Positions 45,714-56,197 of a stretch of 64,000 bases of DNA are shown piece by piece. Positions within the stretch are counted from its first letter, which is position 1. Each line of letters begins with the position of its first letter. Source of the stretch: Kalaharituber pfeilii (lineage: Eukaryota > Ascomycota > Pezizomycetes > Pezizales > Pezizaceae). The DNA lies in contig WHUZ01000035.1 in NCBI GenBank assembly GCA_015179045.1, forward strand, positions 496,001 to 560,000, in the 5' to 3' direction. The position numbers were made by a program, and so were the translations under genes. Under the pieces are notes generated by a model, which saw nothing but the letters and a program-made list of their open reading frames with translations, searched no databases and was not told the origin of the DNA.

Positions 45714-47150
45714 GTGCGCTGGAGGTATGAAGATTGCTTAGCACTGTCGCCAACGGGAGCAAAGCCAAAATGCGAACTGATTGCGACTTGTGAAGGAGTA
45801 GGGCTGGGTGAGGAAGTACGAACCTTTGATTTATTGTGAACGTTCAAGAACGATTGTAGAGAGAAATGGGGAGAACACAGGTTCCAATTGACTACTGGAT
45901 GGCAAAAGTCAGAAGCTTGTTTTTGAGGCGAACTGGGGGCAAGGGAAGGTAGCAGGAGCGGTGTTAAGGGCGTTGGCGGCGTTGGTGGGGGGCGGCGGGG
46001 GGGGCTGGCTTAAGATGGCCGTGCGTGTGGGGGAGGGGGAGGGGATGATGCGGGGCAGGGGATAAGGAGTAGGGGCAGTGCCGGCGTACAGTGTGGGTGA
46101 TGACGGAGGGGCGAGAGCGGTTGGTGGTGGTTTGGGGAGAGTGAGGGCGGTGATGACAGGTCAGGAAGGGGTGAGTGGGCTGGGCGGGCGGCCAACCAAG
46201 CAATGCTGAGGCGGCACCAGACACAAAGTAGACTCGACTAGTGACAGAAGGACAATAGTCTGGTTGAGAAGGACAACGGCTTTGAACCAGCACACTCACA
46301 GCGTCGGGATCTAGGGCCTTATATGATATCTCGGACCGTCGTTCGCCAAACGGTCACTATACTTGCAATTCCTGCGGCGTGCGGAGAGAAAACTAAGAAT
46401 GGGGAAGCGAAAAAAACGGAATGAAAAATAAGTGCAGAAGCGACTTTGAATGAAAGAGAAAGAGAGTTGAACACGCATGCGGAGCTAAATCGGATTAAAA
46501 CTTGTGGACGCAGCGAATGGTAGCCACGAGTCCTTAATGTCGGCCGATCCGGACGCCTGTCTGTTTGCTTGCCCCGTTGCCTCCTGTCTGCGCGAAGGCA
46601 CAAATTTTCTTTGCCGCTGGGCGCAGGCTCATTATTCGAGCACTGTCTGCTAGTACCATGCCACGGTCTACGGCTCTTCACCACTGTGCTCCTGGGCTTG
46701 CGCCTGCACTGAGGCGGTGCTGACGCTAGCCGCACCACCATGTACGGCAGCATACAAGTACCCAGCTCCAGCTCCAGCTCTCTCGTCTTGATTAATCAAT
46801 TAATCCTATGCACACCCACATATTACAGATGCCTGGTGCCGGTGGCATTCAATTGCTGCTGCCTGCGGGGACATCTAAACCGGCCCCAGTTTGCCAAGGC
46901 CAGGTAAAGCGGCGCACACACCGGCCGCTGCAGTATCATAGTTAACTACTGTCTGATATTCACTAGTAAAACACAAACGCGCGCTATAGCGGTCTTGGCA
47001 AGCCTCTTAGCGCCAGTGCGCGTGTATTACGCTAGGGCACGTGATGATCCCCGAATTACCGCGATGCTAACCTCAACACCACGGAGATTGATATGAAGGA
47101 ACTGAGTGCTGAAGTAGGAGACTGGATCAGGGTGATTAATAGACTGGCTT
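45714..47150. promoter_or_regulatory. DEF1 upstream region, GC-rich near the gene
   Basis: The first 600 bp upstream of the DEF1 ATG contain G-rich plus-strand runs (C/T-rich in the direction of DEF1 transcription), a usual composition for fungal leaders and promoters. Beyond 46.3 kb I see no gene. Confidence 0.45.
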
Positions 47151-47159
47151 TTGGGTGCT

Positions 47160-47326
47160 GAAGAGTAGGAGATATTATATATCAAGTATGTTATGGGGAA
47201 GAGCTTTTCCTTACTGACCGATGGTGCGGGAAGAAAGAAGAATCAGCCAAACACATATGGGGAGAGTGCAGAGTATGGAGCCAGAAGTGGCCCGGGGAAG
47301 GTCCGTCATTTCTAAAATATTGTTAG
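47160..47326 (+). mobile_element. LINE ORF2 C-terminal relic
   Basis: Plus-strand frame reading YGEELFLTDRWCGKKEESAK then HIWGECRVWSQKWPGEGPSF, ending at a TAG near 47326. The spacing C-x(9)-H-x(4)-C (WCG...HIWGEC) is the Cys/His end seen after the reverse transcriptase in many LINE ORF2 proteins, and it matches the relic at 25.64 kb. Only the extreme C-terminus is left. Confidence 0.65.
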
Positions 47327-47360
47327 TATATATACTTGAATATAAAGTGTGATATATACT

Positions 47361-47420
47361 TTTTTTTTTTTTTTTTTTAATATCATTACTCGCGTGCCAC
47401 CCTGTGGGCTATGGCAAGGA
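47361..47420 (-). mobile_element. LINE 3'-end fragment with poly-A tail
   Basis: T run at 47361-47378 followed by AATATCATTACTCGCGTGCC and ACCCTGTGGGCTATGGCAAG. It is the fourth copy of the 3' motif seen at 8.6 kb (twice) and 25.3 kb, all in the same orientation. Confidence 0.7.
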
Positions 47421-47578
47421 TTTAGGTACGTGATACATACTTGACTAAAGTCGTAGACCGCTGCTGTTTAAAATTCTAGATATATGGTAGATTCTACTCA
47501 TTTAACACTTAAACAATCTGGTAAACGCTGGCCTTAATTCACCTGGATAGCTGTGGAGGGATTCGTTTAATTGGCTTA

Positions 47579-47786
47579 AACCTGCCTGAATAGCCTGCGC
47601 TGGCCTGAATGGTCTGGACCGGCCTGAATAGTCTGGACTGGCCTGGTTGGCCTGGACCGGTCTGGTTGGGCTGATTGTTTCAGGCCTCCTGGGCCGGTCC
47701 AGGCGGCCCTCACGGCCTGGCCTGATGATATATTGTTCAGGCCAGGCCAGGCCCAGAATTTCACGGTCCAGGCCAGTCCAGGCCTG
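47579..47786. repeat. GC-rich GGCCTG/CAGGCC minisatellite with inverted symmetry
   Basis: The left half is made of GGCCTG(A/G)-type words, the right half of their reverse complements (CAGGCC). An exact 11-bp inverted pair, GCCTGGACCGG at 47650-47660 and CCGGTCCAGGC at 47694-47704, brackets a loop of about 33 bp. The block stands out because its flanks are very AT-rich. It could fold into a large hairpin; origin unknown, perhaps a foldback or MITE-like element. Confidence 0.7.
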
Positions 47787-48061
47787 GCCACCATACTAAG
47801 TAAAAATAGTATAGTATCTAGTCTCATGTCTAGCATAACCTAAAAATTAGTTAAATTTGGCCTCTTTTTTTTTTGTTTATTTGTTTACCCCGCACATATG
47901 TTTTCTACAGTTTATATCTTTAAAGTAATATTATAGTCTTTATATCTACTGGTTATCAATATCAAAAGTCCAATACAATATCAGCTATCTGCAGAGCCAA
48001 GTATACATGCATGGAGGGAGCGATTATTTCATACCAATGAAATAATTACTATGACCGAATC

Positions 48062-48826
48062 AGAGTAAGTTATATATAGTGGTTAAATTTCATTATATAC
48101 TAAGATTAATATCTTCATATGTATATGAAATATATTGATAACGTCTACTCATTTAAGCAAAAAAATAAGGGTCAGAAGTATGATACACAATATTGGGACT
48201 GTCGCCTACATAGACCCTTAGATGACTGTTCAAAAAACCTACCTCCGAGTCCTCCAACAAGAAATCCCGAATATCAACCAAACGAGAAGCTGGTATATGT
48301 GACATGAAGATTAAGATATTGGAATGGCATCCTAATGAGACTTCTCAATGCTACTTTCAAGTACTTAGAGTACAAGGCAGAGAGGCACCTAGTCATAATC
48401 ATCTACAGTGTAATAAAGGCTACCACTTTAACGGAGCCTATCTACTGCCATGTCGTCATATATTCCACTCTGATTACTTATATGATATCATTAAAGAGTA
48501 CTATTGGAATACTTGGGTTTTCTTTTTTGGGCTGTGGTTTAGAAGTTTATGAGAAGATGGATAAAGTCTATATAGAAGAAGAGATATTTGAGGAAGTGGG
48601 CGTACCAGCTAAGCGAAAAATGTAAATGCGAGAGATTCTGGAGCAAGTCCAAGCTGCATATTATCAAATGGAAGAAAATATACAAGAGTTGGATAAAGAG
48701 ATAGCAACTTCTATTATAACTCGCTGGATAGATAGTTTAGCTTCTGCAAATAAGGATTATTTACGTGCCAACTTACCAGCATATATTAATCCTACCATAA
48801 AGTTTGATACCCAAATTGATTTCTAA
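48062..48826 (+). pseudogene. Decayed Mutator-like transposase C-terminus (SWIM zinc finger)
   Basis: Broken plus-strand frames share one logic. NPEYQPNEKL is followed by CNKGYHFNGAYLLPCRHIFH, a C-x-H type SWIM finger as in MULE transposases. After frame shifts come EVYEKMDKVYIEEEIFEEVG and, past a stop, REILEQVQAAYYQMEENIQE, ending at 48826. Several stops and shifts make it non-functional. The segment is strongly AT-rich, which would fit repeat-induced point mutation, but that is inference. Confidence 0.6.
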
Positions 48827-48863
48827 GCTGGTCTTCAATACTCTTAATCTATATATCTATACT

Positions 48864-49423
48864 CTACTTCTTTTCTGCATCCATTAACTCTTTTGCCTGT
48901 CTATCAATCTCCTCTTTATTCTGTACTCCAGTAGCTCTTATCTTTCTTCTCAAATATGATAACCTAGCAGCCTCAGATCTCTTTGCCCTATTATTTTCTC
49001 TATATTTTATTATGTGTTTCTTTGACTTTCTGTGAATTGGAAGCTAAATAAATAAACTCTTAGTACATAGTATATATATTACCCAAAAATATATATTTAT
49101 CTCTCTGTTCTCACATAGCTCTATACACTACCATATGGCATTCATATTAAGGATACTCTTTTTGGGATCCCAGTTGACAATATAATATATATGTTTAGAG
49201 ATAATTAGTCTAGATCAAGTAAATCTAATGAGTACATACCTGAATAAAGCTCTATGCCTATCTTTAGCTGTACTTTGCCGATCACAATTTTTTCTGCTGG
49301 GCAAAAGGTAGGCTGAACTTCCGGTGCTATAGTTTGAGTAACTTTCTTAGGTGCTTGAGTATTTTTTCTTTTTTGCTTAGCTGACTCTTTAGCTGATTTA
49401 GTAGTTCGCTTTTTGGAAGGCAT
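48864..49423 (-). CDS. Possible small basic protein, three exons
   Basis: Best model: exons 49423-49240, 49120-49083 and 49043-48864, 133 residues, total length divisible by three. Exon 1 begins MPSKKRTTKSAKESAKQKRK and ends ...QLKIGIELYS before a GTATGT donor. The last exon reads LPIHRKSKKHIIKYRENNRA and KRSEAARLSYLRRKIRATGV, ending DAEKK. The second intron would be only 39 nt, short for an ascomycete, though it has a TACTAAG branch-like site; this is the weak point. The composition (Lys/Arg-rich at both ends) suggests nucleic-acid binding. The gene sits beside transposon remains and may belong to one. Confidence 0.35.
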
Positions 49424-50377
49424 AGTGTTGGTGGTTATATTGTATAGTGTGCTGCTGGAGTTACTGTGATTGTATTAAGAGGTTGATGTGGAGTGCGCAC
49501 ACAAAAATTTAACAGTGAAAGCTTGCGCGGTGGTTAATGGCTTGCACAGTAGTTACAGTAACTACAGTACTGCAGCGACTGGTGTGTGTGCTGTTTTACC
49601 TGGCCTTGGGAAACTGGGACCGTTTTAGACGAAAGGAAAACTTTGTTTTACGAACTAGGACTACTGTACTTCGGTTTCGCGTAGTCCTTGGTATTGGGCT
49701 GTTGACATTAACTACTTATCAGACGGTGGAGTCACGAGGCTCGGCGAAGGCTCTGTAGACAACGGACAACGCTATATTATTGGCCCTTTGCTGCTGCATA
49801 GACCCCCCCGCAACGATGGCCACTGACCTTCAGGCATCTGCACTCAGAAACGAGATTATTCCATTGCAAGCGTCCTACTAGCCTTACTAAGTAACTTGAA
49901 TATTTATATACTTCAGCAAATATATGCGCCAGCCTGACTATGAATTGGGTTTATGATTGTTATTGGGGATAGCCGTACGCACTATTGAGGGTGATCTTGT
50001 ACCCAGTCACCTTGCAGTTCAGTCTGGGAACGAGACTATTGAGGATGGTTGATACTCAGTGAATAGTTACTACTATGAGTGATCCCATGCCACCGGGTAG
50101 TACTGAGTGGTGCTTGCCTTCATGATTCCTAAATACTTCCCTCAACGCTCTCAGAAAATCGACCCACGCAATATGAATCAGACGCAGGTTAAGCTCCGGG
50201 TGGTGGCAACAAGACTATCATACTCAGGGTGTACCTAAACCCAAATTTGGAGAGCACAAAAATAAGCCAATGACAACATAACGCCTAAACTCCAAATAGA
50301 TTGTACCCCAGTCTCGAACCAGACTACCGCTTAGTGGCTGAGTATACCCCACAAAAATGCAGAATGCGAAAGAAATC
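49424..50377. other. Intergenic region
   Basis: No gene supported. It contains one copy of the 22-bp repeat shared with 62.1 kb (at 50309-50330), lying in the probable 3' UTR of the next gene. Confidence 0.45.
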
Positions 50378-51661
50378 CTAAGCAACTTGAACTGAGTTCT
50401 TCCAGAAGTCAATGAGCGACAAGTTCTCAGTATCTTTCGGAAGCTGCTCCGCAAGCCTGGCCATGATGTCCACGCCAGGTGCATGCAGTAGCTTCTCAAT
50501 CTCATCAACCATCTGGGATTGTAAACTAGGCACCCTTCCAACCAGTCGAGTCCGAATTAAATTGACCACCTCGAGTGCTTCGTCTAGCCGCTGATGACAT
50601 ACGAGAAAGAGGACTAAATCAAAGCACGTTGCTGTATATAACCTCAAGTTCCCAGGTGTAATATTTTCCATTGGATAAGTTTTGACAACTTCATATAGTG
50701 GGACTGGTTGATTTTTAAATAGCATTTCTAGCCTTGCGTTGGTTAATGGGCGATGTATCCAACCAATACAAGTATCGTATAGTTGAGCTCGCAAAGAAGC
50801 TACTTCAGGACTCATCTGCCGTGCGTATCGAAAAAGCAGGAAAGTGGCAGCTTTCCTGAATGGGTTGAAAGACGTTTCAATACCAGAAAGCTGAAAGTAT
50901 CGAACGTAGGGTATCCTGCCAACATTTTGTTTCCATGAATCCACCATCTCTAGAAAGTGTGCGGCGGCAGCATTCAAGCCACGAACATATTCCATTTCTT
51001 GTATAACTTCTTTAATAATTGAAGCCTGAATAGCCGCAACTCGCATGACAGCAAAATGATCATTGGAGACCTCCAAGACGGACAAAAGCCACTTGTTTTC
51101 CAGCATGGCACTTGCCATATCGACTTTCCCACCTCGTACCAAGGTGTTGATAATCTGGCGTCTTAGTCCTAGGTGTAGAAGATATTCTGGGTAGGGACTA
51201 TGGTTGAAAATTTGCAAGGCTTGAGTAACCACTCTCACCGCCCAGTCGTCTTCCACGTCAGATTGATGCTTTTCAACCATTTGAGCTGTGTGCTTATGGA
51301 GTATCTTGCAGACCGTATCTGGAGTCGGAAAGCCGCGAAGCCGCGCGAAAGGGTTGTCCTCATTGATCTGATCAACTTCACCAGATGCATCATGATTGTT
51401 AGAGAAAGCAGGACCTTTCAAGAGCCTGTTGATGTAGGCATCTGCCAAAGAGTTGAATTTCCCGGCTTGCGCTTCCGATTTCAGAACATCTTGTATTGAA
51501 GGCTTGTGGGATGAAGCGGCAAGTTCTGTACGAAAGGAGGTTTTGAGCAGGTCGACTAGCTCATTTGACTGGCGTTTCGTTAAAGGAAGAGGCGGGTGAA
51601 TTATCGAATTTAGACTCCTCAATGGTGAAAAAAGAAAGCTCAAACCTCTGGAGGGCTTCAT
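50378..51661 (-). CDS. Hypothetical protein with probable mitochondrial presequence
   Basis: Single exon, 427 residues from the ATG at 51661. The open frame reaches further to a GTG at 51748, but the ATG gives a basic, Ser-rich, amphipathic N-terminus (MKPSRGLSFLFSPLRSLNSI) suited to mitochondrial import. The rest is almost entirely helical in character, with repeated segments such as YLLHLGLRRQIINTLVRGGK, VDMASAMLENKWLLSVLE and LVLFLVCHQRLDEALEVVNL that recall TPR/PPR-like helix pairs. I do not recognise the family; a role in mitochondrial RNA metabolism or complex assembly is only a guess. Divergent from DUS4 with 546 bp between starts. Confidence 0.7.
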   Translation of the reverse strand: MKPSRGLSFLFSPLRSLNSIIHPPLPLTKRQSNELVDLLKTSFRTELAASSHKPSIQDVLKSEAQAGKFNSLADAYINRLLKGPAFSNNHDASGEVDQINEDNPFARLRGFPTPDTVCKILHKHTAQMVEKHQSDVEDDWAVRVVTQALQIFNHSPYPEYLLHLGLRRQIINTLVRGGKVDMASAMLENKWLLSVLEVSNDHFAVMRVAAIQASIIKEVIQEMEYVRGLNAAAAHFLEMVDSWKQNVGRIPYVRYFQLSGIETSFNPFRKAATFLLFRYARQMSPEVASLRAQLYDTCIGWIHRPLTNARLEMLFKNQPVPLYEVVKTYPMENITPGNLRLYTATCFDLVLFLVCHQRLDEALEVVNLIRTRLVGRVPSLQSQMVDEIEKLLHAPGVDIMARLAEQLPKDTENLSLIDFWKNSVQVA

Positions 51662-52207
51662 AATAAATGGCAATGGTATGCCAGAAGAACACTGTGAACT
51701 GGAAAAGATGGAGGTCAAGGCGGTCAGATTCAGAGGTAGCACAGACACAGTAGGCGCATCTCCAAGGCGACTCGAAACTGGGCTTACAACATGTCATGAT
51801 CATGATGTTTCTTGCCAAGGCGCATGGCTTATGACTCGAGTATAGGCAACCCCACACTTGCCTTTGTCTCACGCTATGGGAGAACCAGGGAGGTATGCAC
51901 AGAATGCACATTACCGAATGTACTTGTCACATAAGACCAAGAAATTAAGCAAACATCGAATGGACATAAATCAGGTTGTCAAACTCCTTGCCTCATACTC
52001 TCATGCTACTTACATCTTGTATTTTGGAGTGACCAGAATATATGCATTGTCGGACATCATAAAAGCCTTTCCTAGGACAAGCTACGCCTTAAATGGGGGA
52101 AAGAAACCAGGTACTTAACCCACAACTGCGGATGGCACACAGCTCAACTGAGAAGGATTCTCAATATAATCACCTCCCGTTAGCATCGATCAATTGCAAT
52201 CCACTCA
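51662..52207. promoter_or_regulatory. Divergent promoter region, mitochondrial protein / DUS4
   Basis: 546 bp between divergent start codons. No clear element is visible beyond AT-rich patches. Confidence 0.4.
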
Positions 52208-53584
52208 ATGAAATTAGAGGAGCACAATCCAAGTTATGAACTGTCACCCAGATTAGAGCAGCATCGGTAAGGCTTGCACTCTAGCGTGTTACCATTGCTA
52301 AGTACTTACTATTCGTCTCTAGCCCATCGAAACTGTTCGAACGAGCAAAGGATGAGGGTAGGCCGTTGACTATTGCTGCCCCCATGGTTCGGTACATAAT
52401 CCAGGATGATTGCTGCATACACTGGAGTGTCCTGACGACGCGGCCTGGCTGGATATAGGTACAGCAAATTACCTTTTCGTGAGCTGTGCCGAGCCTACGG
52501 CACCGATGTCTGTTATACCCCTATGATACTGGCGAAGGAGTTTGTGCGGTCGAGCGCTGCACGAGAGAGTGGTATGCCTGCAATGGACAATTTCAATCTA
52601 TCGGTATCCTCTGATATCCCGGCTTAGATTTTTCAACGACTGGATACGATCGACCATTGATCGTTCAGTTCGGAGCAAGCAATGAACTCGACTTTGCACG
52701 AGCTGCAGAATTAGTCATGCCATATTCCGATGGCGTCGACTTGAACTGCGGCTGTCCTCAAAGCTGGGCCATTGGAGAAGGGATTGGGTGCAAACTCATG
52801 TCCTCTCCGGAATTGGTAAGGGATATGGTCAGAAGCGCAAAGCAAAGATGTGGAGAATATTTTTCTGTTAGTGTTAAGATCAGGATTCATGCAGACCTAC
52901 AGTAGGGAGGCCATTACATCGATATGGGAATCCACTAATAAACGTAAGCAGGGAAACTGTAAGGTGGGTCAAGATTGTGGAATCCGCACTTCCTGATTAC
53001 ATCACTGTTCATGGTCGTCGGCGGACTCAAAGGTCAACTGAACCTGTTAATATTGATGCTATCAAACTCATCAAATCAATATCTCAAGTCCCAGTGGTCT
53101 TCAATGGCGATGTCTTCTCTATGGATGATGCACGGAGATTTGTTCAGGAAACAAATGTCGATGGTAACTTTCCTACCATAGATTTGACGAGACCACTACC
53201 TGTGGTAGATTGCCTCATGAATTTGGAGAATGGAACTAATTGATACTCCATTAAATTCTAGGGGTCATGGCTGCGAGAGGTCTAATGGCCAATCCAGCAC
53301 TCTTTTCTGGGGCCAAAAAGACGCCATGGGGCACAGTGGAAAGGTTCCTAGCCTACAACATGAGATATCCTCTACCCTATAAACTGGCTTTACATCATGT
53401 TGCCGAAATGATGGAGCGTATGATTCCACGGAAGGAGAGAGCTACTATGATTGACAGTTGCAAGTCGATTATTGAGCTGATAGATTGGCTCGACGCGCAG
53501 TTTATCCTGAGAAGGGAAGGAGAGGAGGATTATGGAATTAGGAAAGAAATAGAAAGGAGGCTACATTCGACAGCACATGATTAA
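52208..53584 (+). CDS. DUS4: tRNA-dihydrouridine(20a/20b) synthase, Dus4 type
   Basis: Six exons, 349 residues: 52208-52266, 52323-52391, 52459-52571, 52628-52901, 52952-53163, 53262-53584, all in frame. Exon 1 gives MKLEEHNPSYELSPRLEQH. The FMN-binding barrel starts with PLTIAAPMVRYSKLPFRELC. The catalytic Cys lies in VDLNCGCPQSWA. Further family motifs: LIVQFGASNELDFARAAE, VSVKIRIHADLQETVRWVK, ITVHGRRRTQRSTEPVNI, VVFNGDVFSMDDA and GVMAARGLMANPALF. Length is close to yeast Dus4 (367). The enzyme reduces uridines in the tRNA D-loop using FMN and NADPH. The start lies in a tiny first exon that simple ORF calls miss. Confidence 0.93.
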
Positions 53585-54044
53585 TTAGAATATAGCTATA
53601 GAATCTCATGCTTCCCACGCGGGCGAGATGCAAGCGCATAGCAGGCGCCTTTTCAAGTTTTCTTTTTCTCGTTTTTTCTTTCTACTTTTTATTTACGTTA
53701 TTATAGAAGTTTTTGCTCCTTTTTTGAAATGTGTAGGATGCAGCTTTAGAGCATGCAACGGCCAAATCAAGGGGATCGTCATCGGACTGCATGTAGATGC
53801 TAGCCGCCTGCTCACGTGTTCTGTTGATGCGCCATTGCAGGAGATGGGCTGGCCCCCGAAGCATCTGTCCCTGCACTGCTTCCCACCGCTAATGCTTAGC
53901 GGGATCGTTCCACCCGCCCAGTCCCTCTCACTTTCGACAGGCCCAGTAGCGCTGCCATTTGCATCTGCTGCGACTCTAGGTCACCATCTTGTGAGATATC
54001 GATAGAACAGACTAGATACATTTGATGCACCCCCCTCGCAAGGA
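53585..54044. other. Intergenic region DUS4-TMLH
   Basis: 460 bp holding the DUS4 3' end and the promoter of the dioxygenase gene; T-rich near 53,655-53,725. No gene. Confidence 0.5.
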
Positions 54045-56110
54045 ATGGCTACCACAACTCGATTAGCAGTCAACAGGTTTAATGTGTATGTCTTGATGTT
54101 GAAACGGAACACCGCACGTACTTTCGATTCGTTCGCCTTCACTGACAATCATGAATTGGGCGGGCCAGTAGCCTTTTGAAACCCATAGTGTCAAGCCCAG
54201 TCGCGCGAAAAGCTGCACATCTACTCTCGCAACCGGTGCAAGTCCTGTACAGACGCCAGGCATCTCGATATCAGCAGCATAGAAACGTGAGCAATTGGAG
54301 TGCTCCCAACGTATCAGTTGGAGGCTTACCTGGGAAAATGGCGCAGATATCATCAGTTTCATCGAAAGTAGGGAATGTAGTTCCCTCAGAAGTGGACGTC
54401 ACACCAACTGAAATTCCATTGAGGACATACAATGTTACCAAGGCAGACGCCCGGCCAGTGCTCTCTGGGCACCACAAGATAAATTTTGATGAGAGGAAGG
54501 TATTGGTGCCCTGGGAGGAAGGGAAAACGTCTTCTTTGTGAGTTACGTTCTTGCCATAATATTTACTAGCATATGCTAATCCTATGCTTGCTACAGTCAC
54601 AACATATGGTTGAGGTAGCTGGTATGAATGATCATGTTGCAAACACCACGCTGACGGTATTCGAAACTAGAGATCATTGTCAATGTGAGCAGTGCCGCCA
54701 TCCTATAACGAAGCAGAGGCTTGTAGATACATTTTCTGTCAGTAATGCCCTCTGATCCATATGATGGCATTACCTGACATTGTAACAGATACCCGCAAAC
54801 ATCCAAGCCTTGGAAGTTGACGCTCAAGAGAAAGGATTGAAGATACTATGTATGGTTTCCTGAGCGAATGAAAAGGACGGGAAACCGTTAACTAACATTA
54901 TTCCAGGGAAAAACGACAAGCATGAAAGCTTTTACCCTTATGAGTGGCTACACTTGCACTCGTACAATCCGCGATTACAAAAATACTTATCCCCTCAGTA
55001 TGTTTTCCCTTGAATCTATGTTGTTACGAGCAACATCCACTTATGCCCGCTAGATTCAAATTCTGGGGTTCTGAAATACATGAAAAACCTCCGGAGGTCA
55101 CCTATGACGAAGTGATGGAATCTGATAAAGGTGTTGCAAAATGGACTTCAAAAATCGTGAGTTTTTTTTTCTAACACACACCTCAGGACTATAGAGTTCG
55201 CTAAATTAAATACGGACAATTAGTACACTTATGGTTTCTGCTTTGTTGATGGAGTGCCAGTAAGCCCAGAAGCTACTCAGCAGCTGATTCAGAGAATTGC
55301 ATTTATTAGACCTACGCACTATGGCGGTTTTTGGGAATTCACTGCAGATTTGTCCAAGAATGATACAGCATATACTGAATTACAGCTGAGGGCCCATACT
55401 GATACGACGTATTTCAGTGATCCCGCCGGCTTGCAACTCTTCCATCTGCTTGAGCATAAGGGTGACGGTGGTAGAAGCCTTCTCGTTGATGGTTTTAGGG
55501 CCGCCAGGATTTTGAGAGACGAGCATCCTGATTCGTATCGGATATTATCAAATGTTCGAATACCCGCTCATGCATCAGGAAATGAGGATGTCAGCATACA
55601 GCCCTATGCTCCTTTCCCTGTCTTCAACCATCATCCTGTGGACGGGGAACTGGTGCAAATAAGGTGGAACAACGATGACAGAGCCACTATGGATCATTGG
55701 AGCGACCCTCATGAAGTCGATAAATTTTACGAGGCCATAAGACATTGGAATGAGATTTTACGGAGGCGAGATTCCGAGTATTGGGAACAGCTGGTGCCAG
55801 GGAGGGCCTTGAGTAAGTTTTGTCAAAACGAATAACACCGGCAAAGAGAAATTATTTCGTTTAACTATTAATACCTTCTTTTGTAGTCTTTGACAATTGG
55901 CGCGTACTACACGGAAGGTCTGCATTCACTGGATCGCGAAGATTATGTGGAGCGTATGGTAAGGTTTCACTGTATCAAAAGACTTTTGGATTTTTCAGGG
56001 GGTATATGTTCAGCTGCTGAAATAGAGACCTTTTAGTGAATCATGACGACTTTATATCGCGGCTTCTTATAACCAATACCAAGCGGGGGGATGTGCTCAA
56101 TGCTATATGA
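54045..56110 (+). CDS. Trimethyllysine dioxygenase (2-oxoglutarate/Fe(II) dependent)
   Basis: Ten exons, 485 residues: 54045-54085, 54196-54537, 54597-54614, 54671-54737, 54789-54849, 54907-54997, 55054-55156, 55224-55812, 55887-55958, 56037-56110. Exon 3 is an 18-nt micro-exon encoding most of HNIWL; joining it makes FHNIWLRDHCQCEQC, the zinc-binding N-terminal domain of the TMLH/GBBH family. The active site has the His-x-Asp iron ligands in LRAHTDTTYF, and the distal His lies in WRVLHGRSAFTGSRR; CGAYVNHDDF follows as in TMLH. The first 30 residues (MATTTRLAVNRFNVPVARKA) look like a mitochondrial presequence. TMLH begins carnitine synthesis by hydroxylating N6-trimethyllysine. One donor (exon 4, GTCAGT) is non-optimal. 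Gamma-butyrobetaine hydroxylase is the main alternative. Confidence 0.88.
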
Positions 56111-56157
56111 GACGTATTGCAGCCCTTTTACTGACAACCTTCTATGTACATTTTTTT

Positions 56158-56197
<40 letters not shown>

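Noticed and set aside
50309..50330. GGTTCGAGAC on the minus strand, resembling a tRNA B box
   Set aside because: No matching A box or cloverleaf arms nearby, and the second copy at 62.1 kb lacks them as well.
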